Shown: positions 17,743 to 26,100 of the stretch, one piece after another | Layout of the letters: every line of letters starts with the position of its first letter | Numbering within the stretch: position 1 is the stretch's first letter | Assembly: GCF_000473205.1 (NCBI RefSeq) | Contig: NZ_KI421507.1 | Location: forward strand, 2,853,188-2,917,187 | From: Pseudophaeobacter arcticus DSM 23566 | Lineage (GTDB): Bacteria > Pseudomonadota > Alphaproteobacteria > Rhodobacterales > Rhodobacteraceae | Direction: 5' to 3' | DNA: 64,000 nt | Program-made: the position numbers and the translations under genes | The notes under the pieces: generated by a model | Seen by the model: only the letters and a program-made list of their open reading frames with translations | Databases searched by the model: none | Told to the model about the DNA's origin: nothing

Positions 17743-18274
17743 GGTTACCCCAGGCAGAATTCATCTCATGCGGGTTGGGTTTGCAGCGCTTGCCTTTGTG
17801 ATCATCTTCTTTCACCTGTTGCCCCTGAACACCCAGGTCCGCAACTGGGCGCCGCCGGATCTGATCATTTGCCTGGCCATGGCCTGGTCGCTGCGCCGTC
17901 CGGACTATGTGCCGGTGCTGCTTCTTATTCCGGTACTGCTGATGGCCGATCTGCTGTTTCAGCGCCCGCCCGGCCTGTTGACCCTGCTGGTGGTGCTGGG
18001 CTGCGAATTCCTGCGCTCGCGCTCTCAGCCGCAGCATGAAACCCCCTTTGTCGCGGAATGGCTCTCGGTTGCCCTAGTGATCACTGTCATCACCTTGCTG
18101 AACCGCCTGACCCTGTCCGTCTTTGCCATTCCCCGCACCCCGCTGAGCTTGTCTGGGATCGAAATGTTTGCAACAATTGCCGCCTACCCGCTGGTGGTGC
18201 TGGTCAGTCAAAGCCTTTTGGGCGTCCGCAAACTCTCAGCCGCCGAAGCCGAAATTCTGGAAGCCCGTAAATGA
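17735..18274 (+). CDS. mreD: Rod shape-determining protein MreD
   Basis: A 179-residue integral membrane protein with about five hydrophobic helices; it is the small membrane partner of MreC in the elongasome. The ATG at 17735 follows AGCGGAG and overlaps the mreC stop by eight bases. The frame is open upstream only because it runs through the mreC tail repeats. Its stop shares ATGA with the mrdA start, indicating translational coupling. MreD sequences are weakly conserved, so operon position carries much of the identification. Confidence 0.93.
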   Translation: MAEVTPGRIHLMRVGFAALAFVIIFFHLLPLNTQVRNWAPPDLIICLAMAWSLRRPDYVPVLLLIPVLLMADLLFQRPPGLLTLLVVLGCEFLRSRSQPQHETPFVAEWLSVALVITVITLLNRLTLSVFAIPRTPLSLSGIEMFATIAAYPLVVLVSQSLLGVRKLSAAEAEILEARK

Positions 18275-20217
18275 GACGCTCTCCCAAAGATCAGGAAGGC
18301 GCCCACCGCAAGCTGAGCCGCCGTGCTTTGCTGTTGGGGGGGATGCAACTCGGGCTTGTTGGTACGCTTGCGGCGCGCATGCGCTATTTGCAGATCGACC
18401 AGGCGGATCAGTTTCGCCTGCTGGCCGAAGAGAACCGCATCAATATTCGCCTGCTGGCACCAGCCCGCGGCGAGATTTTTGATCGCAACGGTCGGGTGCT
18501 GGCGCATAATTCGCCCTCCTACCGGATCATCATCGTCCCCGAAGATGCCGGCGACGTTGAGCAGGTCATCGCCAAACTCTCCGATCTGATCACCCTGCCG
18601 CCAGAGGAAATCGAGCGCGCCCTTGCTGAAATACGCCGTGGCCGTCCCTTCTTGCCGATTACCCTGGCCGATCAGCTGAACTGGGAAGACATCTCCAAGG
18701 TCGCGGTGAATGCCCCTGCCCTGCCTGGGATCACGCCCGAAGTGGGGTTGACCCGGATCTATCCGCAGCTTGATGATTTTGCCCATGTGGTTGGCTATGT
18801 GGGTCCGGTGTCGGACTATGATCTCAGCAAACTGGAAGCGCCTGATCCAATCCTGCGCATTCCGCGATTTCAGATCGGCAAGGTCGGGTTTGAGGCCAAG
18901 CGCGAAGATATGCTGCGCGGCACTGCCGGGACCAAACGTATCGAGGTCAACGCCGGTGGCCGGGTGATGCGCGAGCTGGACCGCAAAGAAGGTCAGGCCG
19001 GGGCCGATATGCAACTGGCGGTGGACGCCGACCTGCAGAACTATACCCAGGCAAGACTGAACAATGAAAGCGCCGCCGTGGTGGTGATGGACTGTGAAAA
19101 CGGCGATCTGCGGGCCATTGCCTCGGCGCCGAGTTTTGACCCCAACCAGTTTGTGCGCGGCATCTCGGTGGCCGACTACCGCATGCTGACCGACGATCCC
19201 TACCGCCCATTGGCCAACAAGACTGTGCAGGGCACCTATCCGCCGGGCTCAACCTTCAAGATGGTGACCTCCCTCGCCGCCCTTGAGGAGGGGTTGATCG
19301 GGCCAGAGGACACCGTCTACTGCCCCGGTTACCTAGAGGTTTCCGGGCGCAGGTTCCACTGCTGGAAACGGGCTGGTCACGGCCATGTCGACCTCAACAC
19401 CTCGCTCAAGCAATCCTGCGATGTCTATTATTACGACCTGGCGATCAAGGTCGGTATCGACAAGATCTCAGCCATGGCCAATCGGCTGGGGCTGGGGGTG
19501 CGTCACGATTTGCCAATGTCGGCGGTGGCCAGCGGGCTGGCCCCCAACCGCGACTGGAAATCGCGGGTGCGGGGACAGGAATGGCTGGTGGGCGATACCG
19601 TCAACGCCTCGATCGGCCAGGGCTTTATGCTGGCCTCGCCGCTGCAACTGGCGGTGATGACCGCCAGACTGGCCACCGGACGCAACCTGTCGCCCCGGCT
19701 GATCAAATCCATTGATGGCATCGAGCAGCCCTCGGGCGCGGGCGAAAGCCTTGGCCTGAATGAAAACAATCTGCGCATGGTTCGCCGCGGCATGTATTCG
19801 GTCAGCAATGACCGGCGCGGCACCGGCTACCGCTCGCGCATTATCGCCGAAGGCCTGCGCATGGCGGGCAAGAGCGGCACCAGCCAGGTGCGCAACATCA
19901 CCGCAGCCGAGCGCGCCGCCGGGGTGATCCGCAACAAGGATCTGCCCTGGGAGCGCCGCGACCATGCGCTTTATGTCTGCTTTGCGCCCTTTGACGACCC
20001 CAAATTTGCGGTCTCGGTGATTGTCGAACATGGCGGTGGCGGCTCCACCGCCGCGGCCCCGATTGCCCGCGATGTCATGTTGCAGGCGCTTTATAACGGC
20101 ACCCCACCGCTGGAGGCCTACCCCAAGGGTGACCGCAAGCGGATCAAGGCCCAGCAGGACAGGCTAGAGCGCGAACGTGCCAAACGCGCCGAAAACCCGG
20201 ACAGTGACCGCGCATGA
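18271..20217 (+). CDS. mrdA: Penicillin-binding protein 2, elongasome transpeptidase
   Basis: A 648-residue class B PBP that crosslinks sidewall peptidoglycan. There is one N-terminal membrane helix (about 24-40), a pedestal domain with GEIFDRNGRVLAHN, and a transpeptidase domain with the active-site motif STFK (S327, K330), SCD at 382-384 in place of SxN (PBP2 proteins usually have S-x-D), and KSGT from K534. Overlaps of four bases with both mreD and rodA keep the operon coupled. The C-terminus is short and charged. Confidence 0.97.
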   Translation: MRRSPKDQEGAHRKLSRRALLLGGMQLGLVGTLAARMRYLQIDQADQFRLLAEENRINIRLLAPARGEIFDRNGRVLAHNSPSYRIIIVPEDAGDVEQVIAKLSDLITLPPEEIERALAEIRRGRPFLPITLADQLNWEDISKVAVNAPALPGITPEVGLTRIYPQLDDFAHVVGYVGPVSDYDLSKLEAPDPILRIPRFQIGKVGFEAKREDMLRGTAGTKRIEVNAGGRVMRELDRKEGQAGADMQLAVDADLQNYTQARLNNESAAVVVMDCENGDLRAIASAPSFDPNQFVRGISVADYRMLTDDPYRPLANKTVQGTYPPGSTFKMVTSLAALEEGLIGPEDTVYCPGYLEVSGRRFHCWKRAGHGHVDLNTSLKQSCDVYYYDLAIKVGIDKISAMANRLGLGVRHDLPMSAVASGLAPNRDWKSRVRGQEWLVGDTVNASIGQGFMLASPLQLAVMTARLATGRNLSPRLIKSIDGIEQPSGAGESLGLNENNLRMVRRGMYSVSNDRRGTGYRSRIIAEGLRMAGKSGTSQVRNITAAERAAGVIRNKDLPWERRDHALYVCFAPFDDPKFAVSVIVEHGGGGSTAAAPIARDVMLQALYNGTPPLEAYPKGDRKRIKAQQDRLERERAKRAENPDSDRA

Positions 20218-21353
20218 GCTATCTAGAACATAACGCCAAATCGACGCCTTCGGGCCTGCGCAAGATCCTCTATCTGAACTGGCCACTGACCCTCTTGCTC
20301 ACCTCGGTGGCGGCGGTCGGTTTTTTGATGCTGTACTCGGTGGCGGGAGGCTCCTTTACCCCCTGGGCCGAACCGCAGTTCAAACGCTTTTTGCTTGGCA
20401 TGAGCGTGATGCTGGTGGTGGCCATGGTGCCCATCTGGTTCTGGCGCAATATCTCGGTTCTGGCCTATCTGACATCGGTGGTGCTCCTTTTGGCCGTCGA
20501 GTTCTTTGGCACCGTCGGCATGGGGGCACAGCGCTGGATCGACCTTGGCTTTATGCGGTTGCAGCCCTCGGAGCTGATGAAGATCACCTTGGTGATGTTG
20601 CTGGCCGCCTATTACGACTGGCTGCCAGCAGAACGCAGTTCGCGCCCGGTCTGGGTCTTGGTCCCGGTGCTGATGATCCTGTTTCCCACATTTCTGGTGC
20701 TGCGCCAGCCTGACCTCGGGACCTCGATCCTGCTGATGGCAGCCGGCGGCGGAGTGATGTTTCTGGCCGGGGTGCACTGGGCCTATTTCACCGCCGTCAT
20801 TGCCGCCGGTCTCGGCCTGGTGGCGGCCGTCTTTCAAAGCCGCGGCACCGACTGGCAGCTGCTGAAGAACTACCAGTATCTGCGCATCGACACCTTCCTT
20901 GACCCGTCACAAGACCCTCTTGGCGCCGGCTATCACATCACCCAGTCAAAAATCGCCCTGGGATCCGGTGGCTGGTCCGGGCGCGGCTATATGCAGGGCA
21001 CCCAATCGCGGCTGAACTTCCTGCCGGAAAAACACACCGATTTCATCTTCACAACCCTGGCCGAAGAGTTTGGCTTTATCGGCGGGCTCACCCTGCTGAG
21101 CCTCTATGTGCTGATCATCGTGTTTTGTGTTGCCACCGCGCTGGCCGCCAAAGATCGCTTCTCCTCCTTGGTGAGCCTCGGCGTCGCCCTGACCTTCTTT
21201 TTGTTCTTTGCCGTCAACATGTCGATGGTCATGGGGCTGGCCCCGGTGGTTGGCGTGCCGCTGCCGCTGGTCTCTTATGGTGGCTCGGCGATGCTGGTCC
21301 TGCTGGCGGCCTTTGGTCTGGTGCAAAGCGCCAATATTCACCGCCCGCGCTGA
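20214..21353 (+). CDS. rodA: Peptidoglycan glycosyltransferase RodA
   Basis: A 379-residue SEDS-family polytopic membrane protein, about ten helices, that polymerises glycan strands together with PBP2. Diagnostic SEDS segments are present: FGTVGMGAQRWIDLG near 100-115 with FMRLQPSELMK following, LRQPDLGTSIL near 163-173, the large loop with LPEKHTDFIFTTLAEEFGF, and the terminal VPLPLVSYGGSAML. Last gene of the mre operon. Its 3' end overlaps the converging LysR gene by 16 bases. Confidence 0.97.
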   Translation: MSYLEHNAKSTPSGLRKILYLNWPLTLLLTSVAAVGFLMLYSVAGGSFTPWAEPQFKRFLLGMSVMLVVAMVPIWFWRNISVLAYLTSVVLLLAVEFFGTVGMGAQRWIDLGFMRLQPSELMKITLVMLLAAYYDWLPAERSSRPVWVLVPVLMILFPTFLVLRQPDLGTSILLMAAGGGVMFLAGVHWAYFTAVIAAGLGLVAAVFQSRGTDWQLLKNYQYLRIDTFLDPSQDPLGAGYHITQSKIALGSGGWSGRGYMQGTQSRLNFLPEKHTDFIFTTLAEEFGFIGGLTLLSLYVLIIVFCVATALAAKDRFSSLVSLGVALTFFLFFAVNMSMVMGLAPVVGVPLPLVSYGGSAMLVLLAAFGLVQSANIHRPR

Positions 21354-22207
21354 TCCCCCCCGGTGCCCTGCAGGATCTGCAGCACCAGCGTCAGCACCGG
21401 TCTGCGCCGATCCCGGCTCCAGCTCAGCAGGCCAATGTCGCGGTAAAGCCCCGGAATCGGGACAAATTCAGCGCCGCGGGCATAGCGGCGCAACGCCGCC
21501 CATCTGGGCAGCACCGCGCGCCCCAGCCCATCCTCCACCAGCATCGCGATGCTTTCCAAGGCGTCCATCTCCGCCAGGATCTTGGGGCTGTCGTGTTGCG
21601 CCACCAGCGCCTCCCAGCAGACAGCGCCGCCCCAGGCCTTCCGGCTGTACAGAATATACGGCAACGCCTCGACAGAGCCTTCGACAGCCGCCGCCTCGGG
21701 CAGCAGCCAGCCGATCTCCTGGCGCGCGACCGGGGTGAACTGCATCGCCTTGGGCAGGGGAAACCCGGGACGCACGATCACCGCCGCATCCAGCTTTTCT
21801 GCCTCGAACTCGGCAAACAAGGCGCTCGACGCACCCGGAGACAATTGCAGCTCAACCTGCGGTGCGGTGCGGCGCAGCCCGGCAACCAGCGCCCTGGCAT
21901 GATCACCAATCACCGTGGAAATGGCCCCCAGTCGCAGCGGCCCCTCCAGCCCATCGCCATGCAACAACCCCTTCAGCGCCTGCTCGTCGCGCAGCAATTG
22001 CCGCAACCCCGGCAGCAGGGTGCGACACTCAGGCGTCGGCTGCATCACCCGCCCGGCCCGGACCAAAAGCGGCACACCCAAAAGCGCTTCCAATGCCGCG
22101 ATCCGCTGCGCCACCGCCGAAGGCGTGATGCCCTCGACGCGGGCCGCCGCCGCCAATGAGCCCGCGTCTATGACCAGAACCAAGCTAGAGACAAATCTTA
22201 AATCCAT
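21338..22207 (-). CDS. LysR-family transcriptional regulator
   Basis: A 289-residue regulator with an N-terminal winged helix-turn-helix (about 1-60, AGSLAAAARVEGITPSAVAQ) and a periplasmic-binding-like effector domain from about 90. It is divergent from the VOC/hydroxyacid dehydrogenase pair across 91 bp, the usual LysR layout, and so probably controls that pair. Several aromatic and cysteine positions differ from common LysR models, but the fold is clear. The effector is unknown. Confidence 0.88.
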   Translation of the reverse strand: MDLRFVSSLVLVIDAGSLAAAARVEGITPSAVAQRIAALEALLGVPLLVRAGRVMQPTPECRTLLPGLRQLLRDEQALKGLLHGDGLEGPLRLGAISTVIGDHARALVAGLRRTAPQVELQLSPGASSALFAEFEAEKLDAAVIVRPGFPLPKAMQFTPVARQEIGWLLPEAAAVEGSVEALPYILYSRKAWGGAVCWEALVAQHDSPKILAEMDALESIAMLVEDGLGRAVLPRWAALRRYARGAEFVPIPGLYRDIGLLSWSRDRRRPVLTLVLQILQGTGGDQRGR

Positions 22208-22298
22208 GAGAAAAACTTATGTCTGAACACAGAAAAGCAAGCTAGGGCTTTCTTTTCTTTTCGCGTAGATCACAGGCACCCAATCAGGAGAGCGCAAC

Positions 22299-22709
22299 AT
22301 GAGCATCTTTCACCTCGCCTACCACGTAGATGATCTGGACAAGGCCCGCGCCTTTTACGGTGGCCTGCTGGGCTGCAGCGCGGGACGCAGCACCGAGACC
22401 TGGATCGATTTCAACTTCTTTGGCCACCAGATATCCCTGCATCTCGGCCCGGTCTTTGCCACCAGCAGGACCGGAAAAGTCGGGGATCATATGGTGCCGA
22501 TGCCCCACCTTGGGGTGATCCTGCCGCAGGAGGATTGGCAATTGTTGGCAGATCATCTGATCGCAGCCGGGCTTGACTTCACCCTGGCACCAATGACACG
22601 TTTTGCCGGTGAGCCCGGCGAACAAAGCACCATGTTTTTCCATGACCCTGCGGGCAACCCAATTGAAATCAAAGGCTTCAAGGACATGTCCGGAGTATTT
22701 GCCACATGA
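22299..22709 (+). CDS. VOC-superfamily (glyoxalase-like) protein
   Basis: A 136-residue single-domain protein of the vicinal oxygen chelate fold. The N-terminus FHLAYHVDDLDKARAFY is characteristic; metal-ligand candidates are the histidines in AYHVDD and ISLHLG and the terminal glutamate in NPIEIKGF. The arrangement resembles small dioxygenases and glyoxalase-type isomerases. It overlaps the downstream dehydrogenase by four bases, so both probably serve one short pathway on an alpha-keto or hydroxy acid. The substrate cannot be predicted. Confidence 0.83.
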   Translation: MSIFHLAYHVDDLDKARAFYGGLLGCSAGRSTETWIDFNFFGHQISLHLGPVFATSRTGKVGDHMVPMPHLGVILPQEDWQLLADHLIAAGLDFTLAPMTRFAGEPGEQSTMFFHDPAGNPIEIKGFKDMSGVFAT

Positions 22710-23632
22710 TCAAAGTCCAGTTTGCCGCCCGCCCCGAACGCTGGGAGACCTACCAGACCCCACTGGAAACCGCCTTTTCTCAGGCCGGTCTGCAGGTGGA
22801 CCTGCGCCAGGATCACCCGGCGGCAGAGGTGGATTATGTGATCTATGCGCCCAATTCTGACCTGCAGGATTTCACCAGCTATACCGCCTGCAAGGCTGTG
22901 CTCAGCCTCTGGGCTGGGGTGGAGAAAATCACCGGCAACAAAACCCTCACCCAGCCGCTGTGCCGCATGGTGGACCCTGGCCTGACCGCTGGGATGGTAG
23001 AATGGGTCACAGGCCATGTCCTGCGCTACCACCTGGATCTCGACCACAGCCTGACAACACAAGACCGATGGGATCCTGTCGTGCCGCCCCTGGCGCAGGA
23101 ACGCCCGGTCACCCTGCTGGGTCTTGGCGCGCTTGGCGCCGCCTGCGCCAGGGCTCTGGCACAGCTTGGCTTTCCGGTCACTGGCTGGTCACGCTCGGCC
23201 AAATCGCTCACCGGGATAACCTGTGAACATGGCATCGACGGGTTTCCCCGTGCCCTGCACCAGGCCCAGATCCTGGTGCTGCTGCTGCCGGATACGCCCG
23301 CAACAGACAACATACTCAATGCAGAATCCCTGGCCATGTTGCCCAAAGGCGCTCGGATCATCAATCCCGGCCGCGGCCCCTTGATCGACGACGCCGCCCT
23401 GCTGGCGGCCTTGCACAGCGGCCAGATCGCCCATGCCACCCTGGATGTCTTCCGCCAGGAGCCCCTCCCCATGGACCACCCCTTCTGGCCCCACCCACGG
23501 ATCACGGTCACGCCCCATATCGCCGCAGAAACGCGCGCCCTGACAGCCGCACAGATGATTGCCAAAAACATCCAGCGCGGCGAAAGCGGCCTGCCCTTTC
23601 TCAATCAGGTCGATCGCCAACTCGGCTACTGA
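22706..23632 (+). CDS. D-isomer 2-hydroxyacid dehydrogenase, GhrA-like
   Basis: A 308-residue NAD(P)H-dependent oxidoreductase, probably a glyoxylate/hydroxypyruvate reductase. The Rossmann glycine motif is LGLGALGAACA near 137-147. Catalytic residues appear in order: Arg in the SLWAGVEKI region or later, NPGRGPLIDD with its conserved Arg environment, Glu in DVFRQEPLP, and His in TPHIAAET. Length and ligand layout match GhrA. Coupled to the VOC gene by a four-base overlap. Confidence 0.88.
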   Translation: MIKVQFAARPERWETYQTPLETAFSQAGLQVDLRQDHPAAEVDYVIYAPNSDLQDFTSYTACKAVLSLWAGVEKITGNKTLTQPLCRMVDPGLTAGMVEWVTGHVLRYHLDLDHSLTTQDRWDPVVPPLAQERPVTLLGLGALGAACARALAQLGFPVTGWSRSAKSLTGITCEHGIDGFPRALHQAQILVLLLPDTPATDNILNAESLAMLPKGARIINPGRGPLIDDAALLAALHSGQIAHATLDVFRQEPLPMDHPFWPHPRITVTPHIAAETRALTAAQMIAKNIQRGESGLPFLNQVDRQLGY

Positions 23633-23702
23633 TCCCCCCCCAAGGCTGCAAACACCGGCAACCAACACGGGCAATGGCAGGCCCCTCCCCCATTTCATCT
23701 TA

Positions 23703-23765
23703 CAAAAAATACCTCGGGGGAGGTCGCAGACCGGGGGCAGCGCCCCCTCCCCGGCCCAGTCGTGT
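23703..23765 (+). repeat. Intergenic structured element, partial copy D
   Basis: Between converging genes: a run of six A, then nested stems GGTC-GCA-GACC (23722-23732) and GGGGGC-AGC-GCCCCC (23733-23747), enclosed by GGGGAG/CTCCCC (23717-23722 and 23747-23752, sharing end bases), then CCGGCCCA at 23751-23758. The hairpin followed by CCGGCCCA matches the 5' module of elements A-C, but hairpin 2 and the GGCGGGAG tail are missing. Confidence 0.6.
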
Positions 23766-23767
23766 AC

Positions 23768-25783
23768 CTAAGCTTCAACCAGCCCACGCCCTTTCAGCAG
23801 GGCTTCCACCCCGGGCAGGCGCCCCCGAAACGCGGTATACAGCTCTGCCGGATCCACCGATCCACCGGTAGACAGGATATAGGTCTCCAGCGCCCGGGCA
23901 CGCTCGGGATCAAAGGCACCGCCCGCCTCTTCAAAGGCGGCAAAGGCATCCGCATCCATGACCTCGGACCACATGTAGCTGTAATAGCCGGAAGAATAGC
24001 CATCGCCAGAAAAGACATGGGCAAACTGTGGCGTCGCATGGCGCATGGTAATTGCCGCAGGCATGCCAATTTCAGCCAGGACCTCCGTCTGTTTTGCCAT
24101 CACATCCTCAGGGGCCGCGCCCTCGTGAAAGGCCAGATCAACCAGGGCCGAGGCGACATATTCAACCGTCTGGAACCCCATATCATAGGTCGAAGCCCCA
24201 AGCACCTTGCGCAGCAGCTCTGGCGGCATGGCTTCGCCGGTCTCGGCATGGGTGGCAAATTCTCGCAAGACCTCGGGCACCTCCAGCCAATGTTCATAAA
24301 GCTGGCTGGGCAGTTCGACAAAATCACGAGCCACCGAGGTGCCGGAAATGCTCTCGTAGCTCACATTTGACAACATCTGATGCAGCGCATGGCCAAACTC
24401 GTGAAACAGGGTGCGGGCATCATCCCAGGACAACAGTGCCGGCTCCCCCTTGGCAAAGTTGCACACATTGATCACGATCGGGCTGGTCGCTATGGGGAAA
24501 TTGGCCTGGGCGCGCATTGCAGAACACCAGGCACCAGAGCGTTTGGAGCCACGGGCAAAATAGTCGCCAATAAACACCGCCAGATGTTTGCCATCGCGGG
24601 TGACCTCCCAGGCGCGGCAATCCGCATGATAGAGCGGCACATCCAAAGGCGTGAACTCCAGGCCAAACAAACGATTGGCGCAGGCAAAGCTGGCCTCGAT
24701 CATCCGGTCCAGTTGCAGATAGGGCTTCAGTTCCGCCTCATCGAGATCGTGCTCCACCCTGCGGCGTTTTTCCGCGTAATAGCGCCAGTCCCAGGGTTCC
24801 AGATCGCCGTTGATGCCATCCTCATGCATCATCTGCGCCAGGATGTCCGCATCCGCATTGGCGCGCGCCACGGCGGGCTGCCAAACATCCATCAACAGCC
24901 CGCGCACCGCTGCCGGAGTCTTGGCCATCTCGGTTTCCAGCTTGTAATCGGCAAAGCTGTCATAGCCCAACAGCGCCGCCCGTTCGGCCCGCAGCGAGAG
25001 GATCTCGGCAGCGATGGCACGGTTGTCCGTCTCGCCCCCATTGGCGCCACGGGCGGCAAAGGCGGCAAAGGCCTTTTGTCGCAGATCCCGGCGCGGTGAG
25101 AACTGCAGGAAGGGCGTGATGATCGAGCGTGACAGGGTCACCACCGGCCCGGAGGCGCCTTTTTCCGCGCCAGCGGCCCGCGCCGCATCCACTACAAACT
25201 GCGGCAGCCCTTCCAGATCCGCCTCGCCAAGCTCCAGTTGCCAGTCGCGCTCATCGGCCAATAGATTCTGGGTGAACTCGGTCCCAAGGGTCGCCAACCG
25301 GCTCTTGATCTCCTGCATGCGGGCATCGGCCTGCCCCTCCAGCGCAGCCCCCCCGCGCAGAAAGCCACGATGGGTGAGCATCAAAACCCGTTGCTGTTCG
25401 GCGGTGAGATCCAGGGTGTCGCGTTGATCCCAGACCTGTTTGATCCGCGTATAAAGCGCCTTGTTTGCCGTAATGGACGAAAAATGCGCCGCCAGTTTAG
25501 GGGAAAATGCCCGTTGCAGGGCCTGCCGCTCTGGATTGCTGTCGGCGCCCGCCACGGTGTAAAACACCGACAAGACCTGCTCCAGCGCCTGCACCGGCGT
25601 CTCCAGGGCCTCGATCACATTGGCAAATGTGGCCGGCTCTGGGTTCTCTGCAATTTCCTTGATCCAGGCCTGATGCTGCGCCAGAGCCTGATCCAGCGCG
25701 GGCGCAAAATCCGCATCGGTAATCTGATCAAAAGGGGCAATTTCAAAAGCGGTGTCCCAGGGGGCCAAGAGGGGGTTTGTCAT
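23768..25783 (-). CDS. prlC: M3-family oligopeptidase (oligopeptidase A type)
   Basis: A 671-residue zinc metallopeptidase that degrades short peptides in the cytoplasm, including signal-peptide remnants in characterised relatives. The zinc motif is HEFGH at 461-465 (LFHEFGHALHQ), followed at the expected distance by a helix with the third-ligand glutamate. The frame is open to 25834, but Met at 25783 (MTNPLLAPWD) has AAGGAG about nine bases upstream and the family N-terminus. Its promoter must lie in or after element C, which probably separates it from the moeB-like gene. Confidence 0.94.
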   Translation of the reverse strand: MTNPLLAPWDTAFEIAPFDQITDADFAPALDQALAQHQAWIKEIAENPEPATFANVIEALETPVQALEQVLSVFYTVAGADSNPERQALQRAFSPKLAAHFSSITANKALYTRIKQVWDQRDTLDLTAEQQRVLMLTHRGFLRGGAALEGQADARMQEIKSRLATLGTEFTQNLLADERDWQLELGEADLEGLPQFVVDAARAAGAEKGASGPVVTLSRSIITPFLQFSPRRDLRQKAFAAFAARGANGGETDNRAIAAEILSLRAERAALLGYDSFADYKLETEMAKTPAAVRGLLMDVWQPAVARANADADILAQMMHEDGINGDLEPWDWRYYAEKRRRVEHDLDEAELKPYLQLDRMIEASFACANRLFGLEFTPLDVPLYHADCRAWEVTRDGKHLAVFIGDYFARGSKRSGAWCSAMRAQANFPIATSPIVINVCNFAKGEPALLSWDDARTLFHEFGHALHQMLSNVSYESISGTSVARDFVELPSQLYEHWLEVPEVLREFATHAETGEAMPPELLRKVLGASTYDMGFQTVEYVASALVDLAFHEGAAPEDVMAKQTEVLAEIGMPAAITMRHATPQFAHVFSGDGYSSGYYSYMWSEVMDADAFAAFEEAGGAFDPERARALETYILSTGGSVDPAELYTAFRGRLPGVEALLKGRGLVEA

Positions 25784-26100
25784 CAAAGCGTTCTCCTTTG
25801 GGCAAAGGGTAACGATGAAGCGCCATGGCCGCAATCAAGCAAGGCCCTGCCCTTTGGTTTGACAGCAAGATCCCGCGAAAGAAAAAAAGGGGGGGCTCCC
25901 GCCAGCGCCAGCAGCATCAAAGATGCTGCCTTGCTGTTGGGCCCGGCCGCGCGCCAGGGCGCGCGGCGGCTGCGTCCAACAACATGGGCTGCGATACCAA
26001 AGGATATCCAGCTGGTATCAGGACCCTATCCATCTGGTATCGGGCGCCTAAAGGTCAGGATCAAAAACCTTGGGCCTCGAAACCTCAGAACTGGCCGAGA
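25784..26100. other. 317-bp intergenic region with element C
   Basis: It separates the moeB-like gene from prlC on the same strand. It contains element C (25882-25967). The part from 25980 to 26075 has short echoes such as GGTATC repeated at three places (GATACC/GGTATC near 25993, 26014 and 26038), but no gene is supported. Confidence 0.6.
25882..25967 (-). repeat. Intergenic two-hairpin element, copy C
   Basis: Read on the minus strand: hairpin 1 is a 10-bp stem GCCGCGCGCC with its complement (25958-25967 and 25946-25955), then CGGGCCCAAC, hairpin 2 GCAGCATC-TTT-GATGCTGC (25929-25911), and the tail GGCGGGAGCCCCCCC followed by seven T. This is the same order as copies A and B with unrelated stem sequences. 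It lies 3' of the moeB-like gene and its tail resembles an intrinsic terminator. Confidence 0.82.
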
